Source of the DNA: Macrococcoides bohemicum
Lineage (GTDB): Bacteria; Bacillota; Bacilli; Staphylococcales; Staphylococcaceae
Length of the DNA: 64,000 bases
Reading direction: 5' to 3' (one strand)
NCBI RefSeq assembly: GCF_042658685.1
Contig: NZ_JBHSQY010000001.1
Shown here: piece after piece, positions 50,842 through 61,177 of the stretch
How the letters are laid out: each line of letters begins with the position of its first letter
Numbering within the stretch: position 1 is the first letter of the stretch
Notes under the pieces: generated by a model
Told to the model about the DNA's origin: nothing
Database searches by the model: none
What the model saw: the letters and a program-made list of their open reading frames with translations, nothing else
Position numbers and translations under genes: made by a program

Positions 50842-53133
50842 GTGAAAAAACGTAGCAGATTGATAGCGTTACTGTTATTAACAATACTGTTGTTCAGCTC
50901 AATGGGTGTAACAGTAAAAGGTATTATGGAGAAAGTAAATCTGGGTTTAGATTTACAAGGTGGTTTTGAAGTACTTTATAAAGTTGATAAACTAGATAAA
51001 AACGACAAAATCGATAGTGAAGTAGTTAAGGCAACGAGTAAGACACTTGAATCGCGTGTCAATGTTTTAGGGGTATCAGAACCTAAAATTCAGATAGAAA
51101 ATAATGACAGAATTCGTGTTCAGCTTGCCGGTGTTAAAAATCAAAATGAAGCACGAGAGATTTTATCTACAAGTGCGAACCTTACGATTCGTGACGCTAA
51201 TGATAAGTTACTTCTTTCAGGTAAAGATTTAGTACAAGGTGGTGCTAAACAAGCATTTGATCAGAATAGTAATGCACCTGTTGTTACCTTAAAATTAAAA
51301 TCAGCGAAAAAATTTGCTGATGTTACACGTAAAATTTCAAAACAGAACCCAAATATAATGGTTATCTGGATGGACTTTGAAGAAGGTAAAGATAGCTATA
51401 AAAAAGAAGCTAAGCGTGAACAGGCTGGAAAAGAACCTAAATACGTGAGTGCTGCCGGAGTATCACAGGAAATCAATTCGCAAAATGTTGAGATTTCAGG
51501 TGGATTCCAGGGTGAAGAAGGATTAATACGTGCAAAACAAATTGCTGACTTATTAAACTCAGGTTCACTACCAGTTAAACTTACAGAAGTTTATTCAACT
51601 TCTGTTGGTGCTCAGTTTGGGCAAGATGCGTTACATGATACAATGTTAGCATCTGCAGTCGGAGTAGGATTAATTTTCTTATTTATGATTTTCTATTACC
51701 GTTTACCAGGTATATTAGCTGTCATCTCTTTATCTGCTTATATTTGGTTAACGATGATAGCATTTAATATGATCCATGGTGTACTTACGTTACCGGGTAT
51801 TGCAGCGTTAGTGTTAGGTGTAGGTATGGCCGTTGATGCCAATATCATCATGTATGAACGTATTAAAGATGAATTGAAGATTGGCCGTAGCGTAAAACAG
51901 GCATTTAAAAAAGGATCTAGCTCATCATTTTTAACGATACTCGATGCCAACTTAACAACAGTACTTGCTGCTTTAGTATTATTCTTCTTAGGAACAAGTA
52001 GTGTTAAAGGTTTTGCGACAATGTTGTTACTAGGTATCTTAATGATCTTTATTACACAAGTATTCTTTACACGTCTATTATTGAGTCTTGCTGTAAATTC
52101 AGGATTCTTTGATAAGAAATTTAGTTTCTTCGGTGTGAACAGCAAACAGCGTCATCACCTTTCAGAAGGCATCGATGTACATGATCTAAAGACACGCTGG
52201 GATCGTATTAATTTCGTAAAGCTTGCAAAACCTTTACTTGCAGCATCATTAGCCTCTATTATTATCGGAAGTATTATCATTGCCTTAATGGGATTAAATT
52301 TAGGCATCGACTTTAAATCAGGAACACGTGTAGATGTGAAGAGCGATCAAGTGATAAAAGTAGACGACGTTAAAACATCATTGAAATCTTTAGATTTAGA
52401 AACTGATAATATTATTGTTAATTCTGATACAAATAAAACAGCTGTAATTCAATTCAAAGATCCATTGACTAAAAATCAAATTAGAGATTTAAAATCTGAC
52501 TTTGATAAGAAATTCGGGCATGAACCGAATGTAAATACTGTTTCTAGTGAAATTGGTAAAGAATTAGCTAAAAATGCGATTAAATCTGTAATCATTGCAT
52601 CTATCGGTATCATCATCTATGTAACATTCCGATTTGAATGGAGAATGGGTTTAACATCTGTACTTTCTCTATTACACGATGCGTTTTTAATCATTGCGTT
52701 CTTTAGTATTTTCAGAATAGAAGTGGATGTCACATTTATCGCAGCGATTCTGACAATTATCGGTTACTCAATCAACGATACAATCGTAACTTTTGACCGT
52801 GTACGTGAGAACCTGCATAAAATGAAAGTCATTACACGTCCAGAACAGATTGATGACATCGTTAATAGTTCAATTCGACAAACATTAACGCGTTCAATCA
52901 ATACGGTATTAACTGTAATTATCGTTGTTGTTGCTTTGATGTTACTTGGAGCATCTAGTATCTTTAACTTCTCACTTGCATTACTTGTAGGATTAATTTC
53001 CGGAGTGTTTAGTTCGATCTTTATTGCCGTACCACTTTGGGGTATCTTAAAGAAACGTCAATTAAAAGCAAATGGTGGACGTCTAACAGTTTATGAAGAA
53101 AAGAAAGCTAATGATGAAAAGATATATGTATAA
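50842..53133 (+). CDS. secDF: protein translocase SecDF (fused SecD and SecF)
   Basis: SecDF uses the proton gradient to help secretion. The 763-aa single chain holds SecD (about residues 1-430) and SecF (about 440-763), the usual staphylococcal and bacillar fusion, with twelve membrane helices. Visible motifs are LGLDLQGGFEV, the LPGIAALVLGVGMAVDANII helix and, in SecF, LGIDFKSGTRVD and IGYSINDTIVTFDRVRE. It starts at GTG behind GAGGTGG. A 180-bp gap from yajC likely holds its own promoter. Confidence 0.98.
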   Translation: MKKRSRLIALLLLTILLFSSMGVTVKGIMEKVNLGLDLQGGFEVLYKVDKLDKNDKIDSEVVKATSKTLESRVNVLGVSEPKIQIENNDRIRVQLAGVKNQNEAREILSTSANLTIRDANDKLLLSGKDLVQGGAKQAFDQNSNAPVVTLKLKSAKKFADVTRKISKQNPNIMVIWMDFEEGKDSYKKEAKREQAGKEPKYVSAAGVSQEINSQNVEISGGFQGEEGLIRAKQIADLLNSGSLPVKLTEVYSTSVGAQFGQDALHDTMLASAVGVGLIFLFMIFYYRLPGILAVISLSAYIWLTMIAFNMIHGVLTLPGIAALVLGVGMAVDANIIMYERIKDELKIGRSVKQAFKKGSSSSFLTILDANLTTVLAALVLFFLGTSSVKGFATMLLLGILMIFITQVFFTRLLLSLAVNSGFFDKKFSFFGVNSKQRHHLSEGIDVHDLKTRWDRINFVKLAKPLLAASLASIIIGSIIIALMGLNLGIDFKSGTRVDVKSDQVIKVDDVKTSLKSLDLETDNIIVNSDTNKTAVIQFKDPLTKNQIRDLKSDFDKKFGHEPNVNTVSSEIGKELAKNAIKSVIIASIGIIIYVTFRFEWRMGLTSVLSLLHDAFLIIAFFSIFRIEVDVTFIAAILTIIGYSINDTIVTFDRVRENLHKMKVITRPEQIDDIVNSSIRQTLTRSINTVLTVIIVVVALMLLGASSIFNFSLALLVGLISGVFSSIFIAVPLWGILKKRQLKANGGRLTVYEEKKANDEKIYV

Positions 53134-53136
53134 TAA

Positions 53137-53175
53137 AAAAGAAAAATCATGTCTATACATGATTTTTCTTTTTTT
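53137..53175. terminator. terminator after secDF
   Basis: AGAAAAATCATG pairs with CATGATTTTTCT across a 6-nt loop, with A and T runs on the two sides, so it may work in both directions. Confidence 0.92.
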
Positions 53176-53242
53176 GTTTAAAATTCACAAATTACATTAA
53201 ATTTTTATTATGATTAAGATATCAGTCATTTGGAGGAGAATT

Positions 53243-54346
53243 ATGAAAATCACAAAGATTATTGGCCACTATATTCAACTACCGTTAAAAGAACCATTTA
53301 TAATTAATTATGCAACATATGATAGCATGCACTCAGTAATTGTAGAAATACATACTGACACCGGCATTATAGGATTTGGAGAAGGTGTTGCTGATGAGCA
53401 TGTTACTGGTGAAAGTGCTGCGGGTATTTTTGCAAATCTTGCAATGATTGCACCTAAACTTATCGGAGAAAATCCGTTAAATATTGAAGCCATTCATTTA
53501 AAGCTCGATGAAATGATTTTAGGCAATCCTGCATTAAAGGCAAGTATAGATATTGCATTATATGATATTTTAGGTAAACATGCTAATTTGCCAATTTATC
53601 AGTTGCTTGGAGGAAAAACAGTTGAAAGACTAGATTACGCAAAAGTATTAAGTGTAAAAAATATTGAAGAAACAAAAAAAGATATTGATATATTACTTGA
53701 ATCTGGGTATAAAGTGATTAAAGTTAAACTTGGTGGTAACATATTTGATGATATTCTGAAACTGAAACAGATACTAGAGTATATTAAAGAAGCAGATGCA
53801 ATCGTTCGTGTTGACTGCAATCAAGCCTGGTCTAATCCTAAGGCGATTATTCAGGCATTGAAATCTATAGATGATCCGAAATTGAAATGGATTGAACAAC
53901 CATTGAAATATAATGATATTGAAGGTATGAAATATTTATATGAAAATATGAATGTGTGCTTAATGGCGGATGAAATGATTAAAGATATACATGATTTAGC
54001 AAGACTCTCTACGCCACATTTTGATTTATTGAATGTAAAACTAATGAAGTGTGGCGGTATTCACAACGCTGTAAAATTAATTCGTTTCGCTGAAGGTTTA
54101 GGTATTGAATGTCAAATTGGTTCAATGGTGGAATCATCTATTGGCAGCGCTGCAGGTTACCATACAGCAATGGCGTTAAATAATGTCAAATCAACTGAAT
54201 TAACTGGATCTTTACTCTTCAGTCAGGATATCGGTGACTTGAAATTTAATATTCCTTATGTTGATTTAGGTGATGTACCAGGACTAGGCATTACAATAAA
54301 TAAAGAAGCATTAGCAGCATTAACTGTTAAAAAATTTGAAGTATAA
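53243..54346 (+). CDS. dipeptide epimerase (enolase superfamily)
   Basis: The 367-aa protein shows the muconate-lactonizing subgroup pattern: KVIKVKLGG with the K-x-K catalytic lysine (about residue 160), metal ligands in VDCNQAW (about 190), WIEQPL (about 215) and MADEM (about 243), and the second lysine in NVKLMKCGG (about 265). This fits L-Ala-D/L-Glu epimerases that recycle wall peptides. The ATG at 53243 follows GGAGGAG. The M20 hydrolase gene that follows is consistent with peptide recycling. Confidence 0.87.
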   Translation: MKITKIIGHYIQLPLKEPFIINYATYDSMHSVIVEIHTDTGIIGFGEGVADEHVTGESAAGIFANLAMIAPKLIGENPLNIEAIHLKLDEMILGNPALKASIDIALYDILGKHANLPIYQLLGGKTVERLDYAKVLSVKNIEETKKDIDILLESGYKVIKVKLGGNIFDDILKLKQILEYIKEADAIVRVDCNQAWSNPKAIIQALKSIDDPKLKWIEQPLKYNDIEGMKYLYENMNVCLMADEMIKDIHDLARLSTPHFDLLNVKLMKCGGIHNAVKLIRFAEGLGIECQIGSMVESSIGSAAGYHTAMALNNVKSTELTGSLLFSQDIGDLKFNIPYVDLGDVPGLGITINKEALAALTVKKFEV

Positions 54347-54414
54347 TTTAATTAATAGATAAAAGTAATAAAATTAAAAAAATAATTTTAAACAATTTTA
54401 TAAAGGGGATTAAC

Positions 54415-55527
54415 ATGGATAATACTGATTTTCATGATAGGATATTAGATATTAATCGTGAACTGAATTTAAGAGCTGAAGTAAGTTGGGATGAAGAGAA
54501 AACAACTAAATATATAGAAAAGTTATTTAGAGATGAATACGAAGTACATCGATTTAATAAAACTGGATTATACATTAAAGTACCTGGAAAAATTGATAAG
54601 ACTGTCGCATTTAGAAGTGATATCGATGCATTACCATACAACTTTGAAGATGGATTGAAAGTAATCCATGCATGTGGTCATGATGCGCATATGACAACTT
54701 TGATTGGTCTGTTGTTTAAATTGAAGCTAACAAATTATAAACCTAAATATAACTTATTGTTTATCTTCCAGCCTGCTGAAGAAGCTGGAAGTGGTGCTAA
54801 ATATGTATTAGAACACGATATTTTAAATGATGTTGAATTTATGTTCGGTATGCATGTCAGACCAAAAAATGAATTGAAAGGAAATGAATTTTCGAGCAGT
54901 ATCCAGCATGGAGCAAGCGCAACACTTCACGTAGATATAACAACGACGGAAGGTCATGCGGGTCGTCCATGGGAATCTATCAATAGCATTGATATTGCAA
55001 TGGCGTTAAATCAAAAAATTAAAGCGCTGAACAATGAAAAAGACAGATCTTTTTCTATTAAGATGACGACGATTGAAACGCTTGGAGGGACTCATAATAC
55101 GATTCCGGGCACAGTAAATTGTGTATTTGATGTTAGGGCACAATACAACGATAAGATGGCTTCTTTACAGGAAAATATTGATAGAATCTGCGAGATGATC
55201 AAAGGTCAATATGATTGTACACTAAAATATTACTATTCAAGTAATACTGTTGCAGCAGAAGTAAGTGATGAAGCTAGAAATATATTAACAGAAGTACTTC
55301 GTGAACAGCAGCATGATTATATAGAAACAATTGTAACACCTGGTGCTGAAGATTTTCATACGTACTCAAACACGCTGCCTGAGATTAAAACGACGATGCT
55401 TGGTATTGGATGTAATATGAATCATGGACTACATCATCCCGAAATGAAATACGACAAAGAATCAATATTTACTGCGATAAATATTTATTATGATGTGATA
55501 AAAAAAATAGATAAAAAAGTAAGTTAA
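54415..55527 (+). CDS. M20 family amidohydrolase
   Basis: The 370-aa protein has the M20 metal motifs FRSDIDALP (about residue 67) and HACGHDAHMTTLIG (about 83). FQPAEEAGSGA (about 120) and a late GAEDFHTYS segment complete the set, as in the IAA/hippurate/N-acyl amino acid hydrolases. The inserted dimerisation domain follows the second metal motif. It lies 68 bp after the dipeptide epimerase and may act on a related dipeptide or acyl amino acid; the substrate is not certain. Confidence 0.88.
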   Translation: MDNTDFHDRILDINRELNLRAEVSWDEEKTTKYIEKLFRDEYEVHRFNKTGLYIKVPGKIDKTVAFRSDIDALPYNFEDGLKVIHACGHDAHMTTLIGLLFKLKLTNYKPKYNLLFIFQPAEEAGSGAKYVLEHDILNDVEFMFGMHVRPKNELKGNEFSSSIQHGASATLHVDITTTEGHAGRPWESINSIDIAMALNQKIKALNNEKDRSFSIKMTTIETLGGTHNTIPGTVNCVFDVRAQYNDKMASLQENIDRICEMIKGQYDCTLKYYYSSNTVAAEVSDEARNILTEVLREQQHDYIETIVTPGAEDFHTYSNTLPEIKTTMLGIGCNMNHGLHHPEMKYDKESIFTAINIYYDVIKKIDKKVS

Positions 55528-55532
55528 ATTGG

Positions 55533-55560
55533 AGGCATTCATTTTCTAAAATGAATGCCT
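55533..55560. repeat. perfect hairpin between the M20 gene and recJ
   Basis: AGGCATTCATTTT and AAAATGAATGCCT form a 13-bp stem with a 2-nt loop. No T run follows, so terminator activity is uncertain. Confidence 0.6.
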
Positions 55561-55593
55561 TCATGTATAATTCTAGATTGTAGGGGGATTGTT

Positions 55594-57843
55594 ATGAAGA
55601 AAATGAAATGGCAAGTGTCAAGGATAGAAAATACAATTCCTGATGACTTAATCAAGAAATATAAAATTTCTAGTATCAATCAGAAAATATTAAATGCACG
55701 AAATATCGTAACAGATGAACAGCTCAATGATGTCTTTTCTGAAGGTAGTATGCATGACCCGTTTTTAATGTTTGATATGGCAAAAGCAATATCGAGAATA
55801 AAAGTTGCAATTGAAAACGGTGAACCGATTCTCGTTTATGGTGATTATGATGCAGATGGTGTGACAAGTACAACTGTTCTTGTCAAAACGCTGGAATCCA
55901 TGGGCGCTTTAGTTGGCTGGTATATTCCTAATCGATTTACAGAAGGATATGGTCCAAATGAAGATGCATTTCGTCAGGCAGCAGATGAAGGTGTTAAATT
56001 AATTATTACCGTTGATAATGGTATTCAAGGTCATCATGAAGTGGATGTTGCCAATGCACTGGGTATGGACATTATAATAACAGACCATCATGAAATTGGT
56101 GAAACATTACCAAACGCATATGCAATCATACATCCGATGCATCCAGATGGCAACTATCCTTTCGAACACTTGGCAGGCGTAGGTGTAGCTTATAAGTTGA
56201 GTCATGCTTTACTTGGTGAACAAAATGAACAATATTTGGCATTCGTAGCGATTGGAACGATAAGTGACCTCGTTTCCATGACTGGAGAAAATAGAGCGAT
56301 GGTTAAGCGTGGGTTAAAGTTGCTAAATCAAATGCCACCTGTAGGTGTTGCAGCATTGTTAAAACAAGCTGGTTACTCTGGTTTGATCGATGAGGAAACT
56401 ATTGGGTTTATTATCGGCCCTAGATTAAATGCTGTCGGACGACTGGACGATGCAAAAATTGCTGCTGAACTTTTACAGCTGGATGACGCTGAGGAAGCGG
56501 AATGGATGGCCGAACAAGTTGATAGTTTTAATGTTGAACGTAAAGCTATCGTAGCGTCAATTACGCAGGAAGCAATGATTGAAGCTGAAGAGAAAATCAG
56601 TAATGGCAATCGTTTTCTAGTCCTTGCAAAAGAGCATTGGAATGAGGGTGTCCTTGGTATAGTTGCGAGTCGTATCGTTGAAAAATATAATCTGCCGACC
56701 ATAGTCTTAAATATAGATTATGTGAATGACTACGCAAAGGGTTCAGCACGGAGTGTTGAGCAGATTTCAATGTATGAAAGTCTTGACCAGGCGCGAGAAT
56801 TGATTACTAAGTTTGGTGGCCATCATATGGCAGCTGGTTTGACGTTACCAATCGATCATATTGAACAGTTAGAACGTAGTATCAATCATTATTTGGAAAG
56901 CGTATTAGAAGGTGAACCGATAACTTCCCAATTAAATATAGATACTGTTATTGATATGGATGATATTACAGTAAAAAATATTAGTGATATAGAATTATTA
57001 AGACCATTTGGAACAGATTTTAAAGCACCGGTAATAGGTTTATATGACCAGACGATTAGTGAGATAAAACAAATTGGACAAAATGCAGCACATTTAAAGT
57101 TTAAAACAATGTCAGATTTGAATTGTTTAATGTGGAAACAAGGTGAATTAATCAAAGAGTTTCCTTCAGGAGCTGTTATTAATTTAGCGGGTGCACTGCA
57201 ACTCAATGAATGGAATGGCAATATTTCGCCACAAATGATTGTGCAGTCAATGCAATCTGATGAAATTAAAATGATTGATTTTCGCAATGCGCATCCGAGA
57301 AAATTTGCATTTTTAAAAGATGAACAAGTTGCCTATGTTATTCATCCAGATCAGCAAAAAATCAACGAAAATTACTATTATTATGGCGAATCTGTATTTG
57401 GACATGATAAAATAGTATTTAGAGATATCCCTCATAATTATGACAGTTTCAAAAAAACATTTGATACAATTGATGCAGATACTATCTATTTAATTTTTCA
57501 TAAGAAAAATCAAATTTACTTCGAAGGTATGCCTAGTATTGAAAAATTCAAATTATTATTCAAATGTTTTAAAATGAAGCCGGTCATTGATTTAAAGACG
57601 GATGGTGGTTATCTTATTGATTTACTGAAGGTGAAGCCTGATACTTTACTATTCATGTTAGAAGTATACAAAGATTTAAACTTTATTTATCAATCTGAAT
57701 TAACTTATCATTTAAATGAAACGATTGAAAAGGCTGAAATACAGTCTTCAGAAACGTATCAAAAAAGATTAAATGCTTTAAAAATAGAACAGACTTTCCT
57801 GTTCTCAACATTTGACAGTTTTAAACAACAAATTATGAAATAA
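55594..57843 (+). CDS. recJ: single-stranded-DNA-specific exonuclease RecJ
   Basis: RecJ degrades 5' single strands in repair and recombination. The 749-aa protein has DHH motifs VYGDYDADGVTST (about residue 80) and TDHHEIGETL (about 160), the DHHA1 part with FGGHHMAAGLT (about 405) and an OB domain. The long C-terminal extension of about 180 residues is typical of Bacillales RecJ. The true start is ATG 55594 behind AGGGGG; the frame opens earlier. Confidence 0.96.
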   Translation: MKKMKWQVSRIENTIPDDLIKKYKISSINQKILNARNIVTDEQLNDVFSEGSMHDPFLMFDMAKAISRIKVAIENGEPILVYGDYDADGVTSTTVLVKTLESMGALVGWYIPNRFTEGYGPNEDAFRQAADEGVKLIITVDNGIQGHHEVDVANALGMDIIITDHHEIGETLPNAYAIIHPMHPDGNYPFEHLAGVGVAYKLSHALLGEQNEQYLAFVAIGTISDLVSMTGENRAMVKRGLKLLNQMPPVGVAALLKQAGYSGLIDEETIGFIIGPRLNAVGRLDDAKIAAELLQLDDAEEAEWMAEQVDSFNVERKAIVASITQEAMIEAEEKISNGNRFLVLAKEHWNEGVLGIVASRIVEKYNLPTIVLNIDYVNDYAKGSARSVEQISMYESLDQARELITKFGGHHMAAGLTLPIDHIEQLERSINHYLESVLEGEPITSQLNIDTVIDMDDITVKNISDIELLRPFGTDFKAPVIGLYDQTISEIKQIGQNAAHLKFKTMSDLNCLMWKQGELIKEFPSGAVINLAGALQLNEWNGNISPQMIVQSMQSDEIKMIDFRNAHPRKFAFLKDEQVAYVIHPDQQKINENYYYYGESVFGHDKIVFRDIPHNYDSFKKTFDTIDADTIYLIFHKKNQIYFEGMPSIEKFKLLFKCFKMKPVIDLKTDGGYLIDLLKVKPDTLLFMLEVYKDLNFIYQSELTYHLNETIEKAEIQSSETYQKRLNALKIEQTFLFSTFDSFKQQIMK

Positions 57844-57883
57844 TATTTAAAAAATAAATGAATTTTATTGTGGAGGCACAAAG

Positions 57884-58405
57884 ATGGATTTAAAAAATCA
57901 TATTGCAGAAGTGAAAGACTGGCCAAAAGAAGGTATTAGCTTTAAAGATATTACAACTTTGATGGATAATGGTGAAGCATATGCCTATGCTACAGATCAG
58001 ATTGTTAATTTCGCACGTGAAAAAGAAATTGATATCGTAGTTGGACCAGAAGCACGTGGATTTATAATCGGATGTCCAGTCGCTTATGCAATGAACATTG
58101 GCTTTGCACCTGTTAGAAAAGAAGGTAAATTACCAAGGGAAGTTATTCGTTATGAATATGATCTTGAATATGGTAGTAACGTGTTAACGATGCATAAAGA
58201 TGCGATTAAACCAGGTCAACGTGTATTAATAACAGATGATTTACTAGCAACAGGTGGAACGATTGAAGCAACAATAAAATTAATTGAGCAATTAGGTGGA
58301 ATTGTTGCAGGTATTGCCTTTATTATAGATTTAAAATATTTAAACGGTATGCAGAAGTTAGAAGGGTACGATGTTTTAACATTGGTAGAGTATGAAGAAG
58401 AATAA
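57884..58405 (+). CDS. apt: adenine phosphoribosyltransferase
   Basis: Apt salvages adenine to AMP. The 173-aa protein has the PRPP loop VLITDDLLATGGT (about residue 118) and VGPEARGFIIGCPVAYAM (about 58-75). It follows recJ, as in staphylococci, and ends at a terminator. Confidence 0.98.
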   Translation: MDLKNHIAEVKDWPKEGISFKDITTLMDNGEAYAYATDQIVNFAREKEIDIVVGPEARGFIIGCPVAYAMNIGFAPVRKEGKLPREVIRYEYDLEYGSNVLTMHKDAIKPGQRVLITDDLLATGGTIEATIKLIEQLGGIVAGIAFIIDLKYLNGMQKLEGYDVLTLVEYEEE

Positions 58406-58418
58406 TAATCGTTTACCG

Positions 58419-58457
58419 AAAAAGATTGAGTAGCAATAAATTGACTCAGTCTTTTTT
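58419..58457 (+). terminator. terminator after apt
   Basis: AAAAAGATTGAGT pairs with the reverse of GACTCAGTCTTTTT (one G-U and one end mismatch), followed by a T run. Confidence 0.85.
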
Positions 58458-58524
58458 ATATTTCATTTATAAATCAGTCATAATATAGTATTATTAATAC
58501 ATTATATAAAGAGGTGGTGATAGA

Positions 58525-60714
58525 ATGAACAATGAATATCCATATACAAAAGATGATGTTCTTGAGATGACAAAAGCATATTTATCTGAAGAGGACTATC
58601 AATTCGTTGTTAAAAGCTATCAACTTGCCGAAAAAGCTCATACAGGTCAATTTAGAAAAAATGGTTTACCGTACATTATGCATCCTATTCAGGTAGCTGG
58701 TATATTAGCTGAGATGAAATTAGATGGGCCGACAATAGTTGCTGGATTCTTACACGATGTTGTGGAAGATACACCATATACGTATGAGGATTTAAAGGCA
58801 ATGTTTAACGAAGAAGTTGCATATATCGTAGATGGCGTTACAAAATTAGAAAAAGTGAAATATCGTTCAAAAGCAGAACAACAGGCAGAAAACCATCGTA
58901 AATTGTTTATTGCTATCGCAAAAGATGTGCGTGTCATATTAGTTAAACTCGCTGACAGATTACATAATATGCGCACATTAAAAGCAATGCCTCACGAAAA
59001 ACAAGTACGTATTGCTAAAGAAACGTTAGAAATTTATGCGCCTCTTGCACATCGCCTTGGAATAAATACGATTAAATGGGAGTTAGAAGATATTTCTTTA
59101 CGATATATTGACAGTATTCAATATTTTAGAATCGTCCATTTAATGAAGAAGAAACGAAGTGAACGTGAAGCATACATAGAAAATGCCATTGAAAATATTC
59201 GTAAGGAAATGGAGATTACAGGTATCCAGGGAGAAATTACCGGTCGTCCTAAACATATCTATAGCATTTATCGTAAGATGGTTAAACAAAAGAAACACTT
59301 TGACCAGATTTTTGATTTATTAGCGATTCGTGTATTAGTGGACTCAATTAAAGATTGTTATGCTGTTTTAGGTTTAGTTCATACGCTATGGAAACCGATG
59401 CCCGGAAGATTCAAAGATTATATTGCGATGCCAAAACCTAATATGTATCAGTCACTTCATACTACAGTTGTAGGTCCAAATGGTGACCCATTAGAAATAC
59501 AGATAAGAACTCATGAAATGCATGAAATAGCAGAACATGGTGTAGCAGCACACTGGGCGTATAAAGAAGGGAAGACGCTGGTCAATCCAGATGAAGCGAA
59601 AAATTTAAGTAAGATGAGCTGGATGAAAGAAATTGAAGAAACGGACTCAACATCACCGGATGCTGAAGCATTTATGGAATCACTGAAGTATGATCTTCAG
59701 TCAGATAAAGTATATGTATTTACACCGGAAAGTGATGTTGTAGAATTACCTTTTGGCGCTGTTCCGATTGATTTTGCATATGCAGTACATAGTGAAGTCG
59801 GAAATAAAATGATCGGTGCGAAAGTAAATGGTAAAATCGTTCCGATTGATTATGAACTTAAAACTGGTGACATCATTGAGATTAGAACTTCAAAACATTC
59901 TTATGGACCAAGTCGCGACTGGCTGAAAATCTGTAAGTCAGCAAGCGCTAAAAGTAAGATAAAAAGTTTCTTTAAGAAACAGGATCGTTCTAGCAATGTA
60001 GAAAAAGGAAAGTTCATGATTGAAGCAGAACTAAAAGAGCAACGCATAAATATTGAAGAAGTAATGATTGAAGAAAATATAGCCGTCGTTATCGATAAAT
60101 ATAATTTCGCTTCAATAGATGATGTATATGCCGCTGTTGGATTCGGTGGATTAACAGCATCAGCTGTAGTTAATAAATTAACTGAACGACACCGTATCAA
60201 AGAAAAAGAACAAAGGTTAAATCAAGTACAGGAAGTTAATAAAACGTTAAATGTTAAACGTGATATTCAGACAGAAACCGGTGTTTATGTTGAAGGCATG
60301 GATAATATGCTGATTAAATTGTCTAAATGTTGTAACCCTATACCTGGAGATGAAATCGTTGGCTATATTACGAAAGGTCATGGGGTCAAAGTCCATCGTA
60401 CCGAATGCCCGAATGTTGTAAATGAAACAGAGCGTTTAATAGATGTCGAATGGGTAAAATCTTCAGAAAATAAAACTTATCAAGTTGATTTAGAAATCAC
60501 AGCGTATGATCGACTTGGCTTACTAAATGAAGTGTTACAAGCAGTAAATGCTACGAAGACAACATTAACACAAGTTTCTGGTAAAGCTGATATCGATAAA
60601 AACGCTAAGATTAATATTAGTATTATGGTGAAGAATGTCAGTGAATTGATGCGCGTTGTTGAAAAGATTAAACAATTGAGTGATATATACACAGTAACTA
60701 GGATATTAAATTGA
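58525..60714 (+). CDS. rel: bifunctional (p)ppGpp synthetase/hydrolase Rel
   Basis: The long RSH enzyme makes and degrades (p)ppGpp. The 729-aa protein has the HD hydrolase (HTGQFRKNGLPYIMHPIQVA and FLHDVVEDT, residues 35-80), the synthetase domain (GRPKHIYSIYRKM, about 240, and AMPKPNMYQSLHT, about 305), TGS (about 390-450), a zinc-finger part with CCNPIPGDEI, and ACT (about 655-729). The intact HD motif indicates hydrolase activity. Confidence 0.97.
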   Translation: MNNEYPYTKDDVLEMTKAYLSEEDYQFVVKSYQLAEKAHTGQFRKNGLPYIMHPIQVAGILAEMKLDGPTIVAGFLHDVVEDTPYTYEDLKAMFNEEVAYIVDGVTKLEKVKYRSKAEQQAENHRKLFIAIAKDVRVILVKLADRLHNMRTLKAMPHEKQVRIAKETLEIYAPLAHRLGINTIKWELEDISLRYIDSIQYFRIVHLMKKKRSEREAYIENAIENIRKEMEITGIQGEITGRPKHIYSIYRKMVKQKKHFDQIFDLLAIRVLVDSIKDCYAVLGLVHTLWKPMPGRFKDYIAMPKPNMYQSLHTTVVGPNGDPLEIQIRTHEMHEIAEHGVAAHWAYKEGKTLVNPDEAKNLSKMSWMKEIEETDSTSPDAEAFMESLKYDLQSDKVYVFTPESDVVELPFGAVPIDFAYAVHSEVGNKMIGAKVNGKIVPIDYELKTGDIIEIRTSKHSYGPSRDWLKICKSASAKSKIKSFFKKQDRSSNVEKGKFMIEAELKEQRINIEEVMIEENIAVVIDKYNFASIDDVYAAVGFGGLTASAVVNKLTERHRIKEKEQRLNQVQEVNKTLNVKRDIQTETGVYVEGMDNMLIKLSKCCNPIPGDEIVGYITKGHGVKVHRTECPNVVNETERLIDVEWVKSSENKTYQVDLEITAYDRLGLLNEVLQAVNATKTTLTQVSGKADIDKNAKINISIMVKNVSELMRVVEKIKQLSDIYTVTRILN

Positions 60715-60724
60715 GGTGTCAAAC

Positions 60725-61177
60725 ATGCGTGTAGTATTACAAAAAGTAAAACAAGCTTCTGTTAAGTCAGGAGATTATTATCAATCGATTGATCAAGGTT
60801 ACTGTTTATTAGTTGGCATAGGTGAACATACAACAGAAGAAGATTTGAAAGTAGTCGCTAAGAAAATTGCCAATATCCGTATTTTTGAAGATGAACAGGA
60901 AAAGATGAATTTATCAATTAACGACGTTGGTGGCAAGATTTTGTCGATTTCACAATTTACATTATATGCAAATATTAAAAAAGGTAATCGTCCAAGTTTT
61001 ACAGATGCCAAGTCACCTGAAATAGCAAAAGAGATGTATGAAAAGTTCAATGAAATACTAAGAGGACATCAACTCGAAGTTTTTCCTGGCGTATTTGGAG
61101 AAATGATGGATATTGCATTAATAAATGATGGTCCTGTTACGATTATTATTGAGAGCGTTGAGGGGAAGATACAATGA
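60725..61177 (+). CDS. dtd: D-aminoacyl-tRNA deacylase
   Basis: Dtd removes D-amino acids and glycine from mischarged tRNA. The 150-aa protein shows MRVVLQKVKQASVK, the SQFTLYAN motif (about 78) and the GP-containing LINDGPVTIIIES near the C-terminus. It follows rel by 10 bp and overlaps lytH by 4 bp. Confidence 0.96.
   Translation: MRVVLQKVKQASVKSGDYYQSIDQGYCLLVGIGEHTTEEDLKVVAKKIANIRIFEDEQEKMNLSINDVGGKILSISQFTLYANIKKGNRPSFTDAKSPEIAKEMYEKFNEILRGHQLEVFPGVFGEMMDIALINDGPVTIIIESVEGKIQ

Noticed and set aside
55533..55560. Strong terminator between the M20 gene and recJ
   Set aside because: The stem is perfect but no T run follows, so it was listed only as a hairpin.
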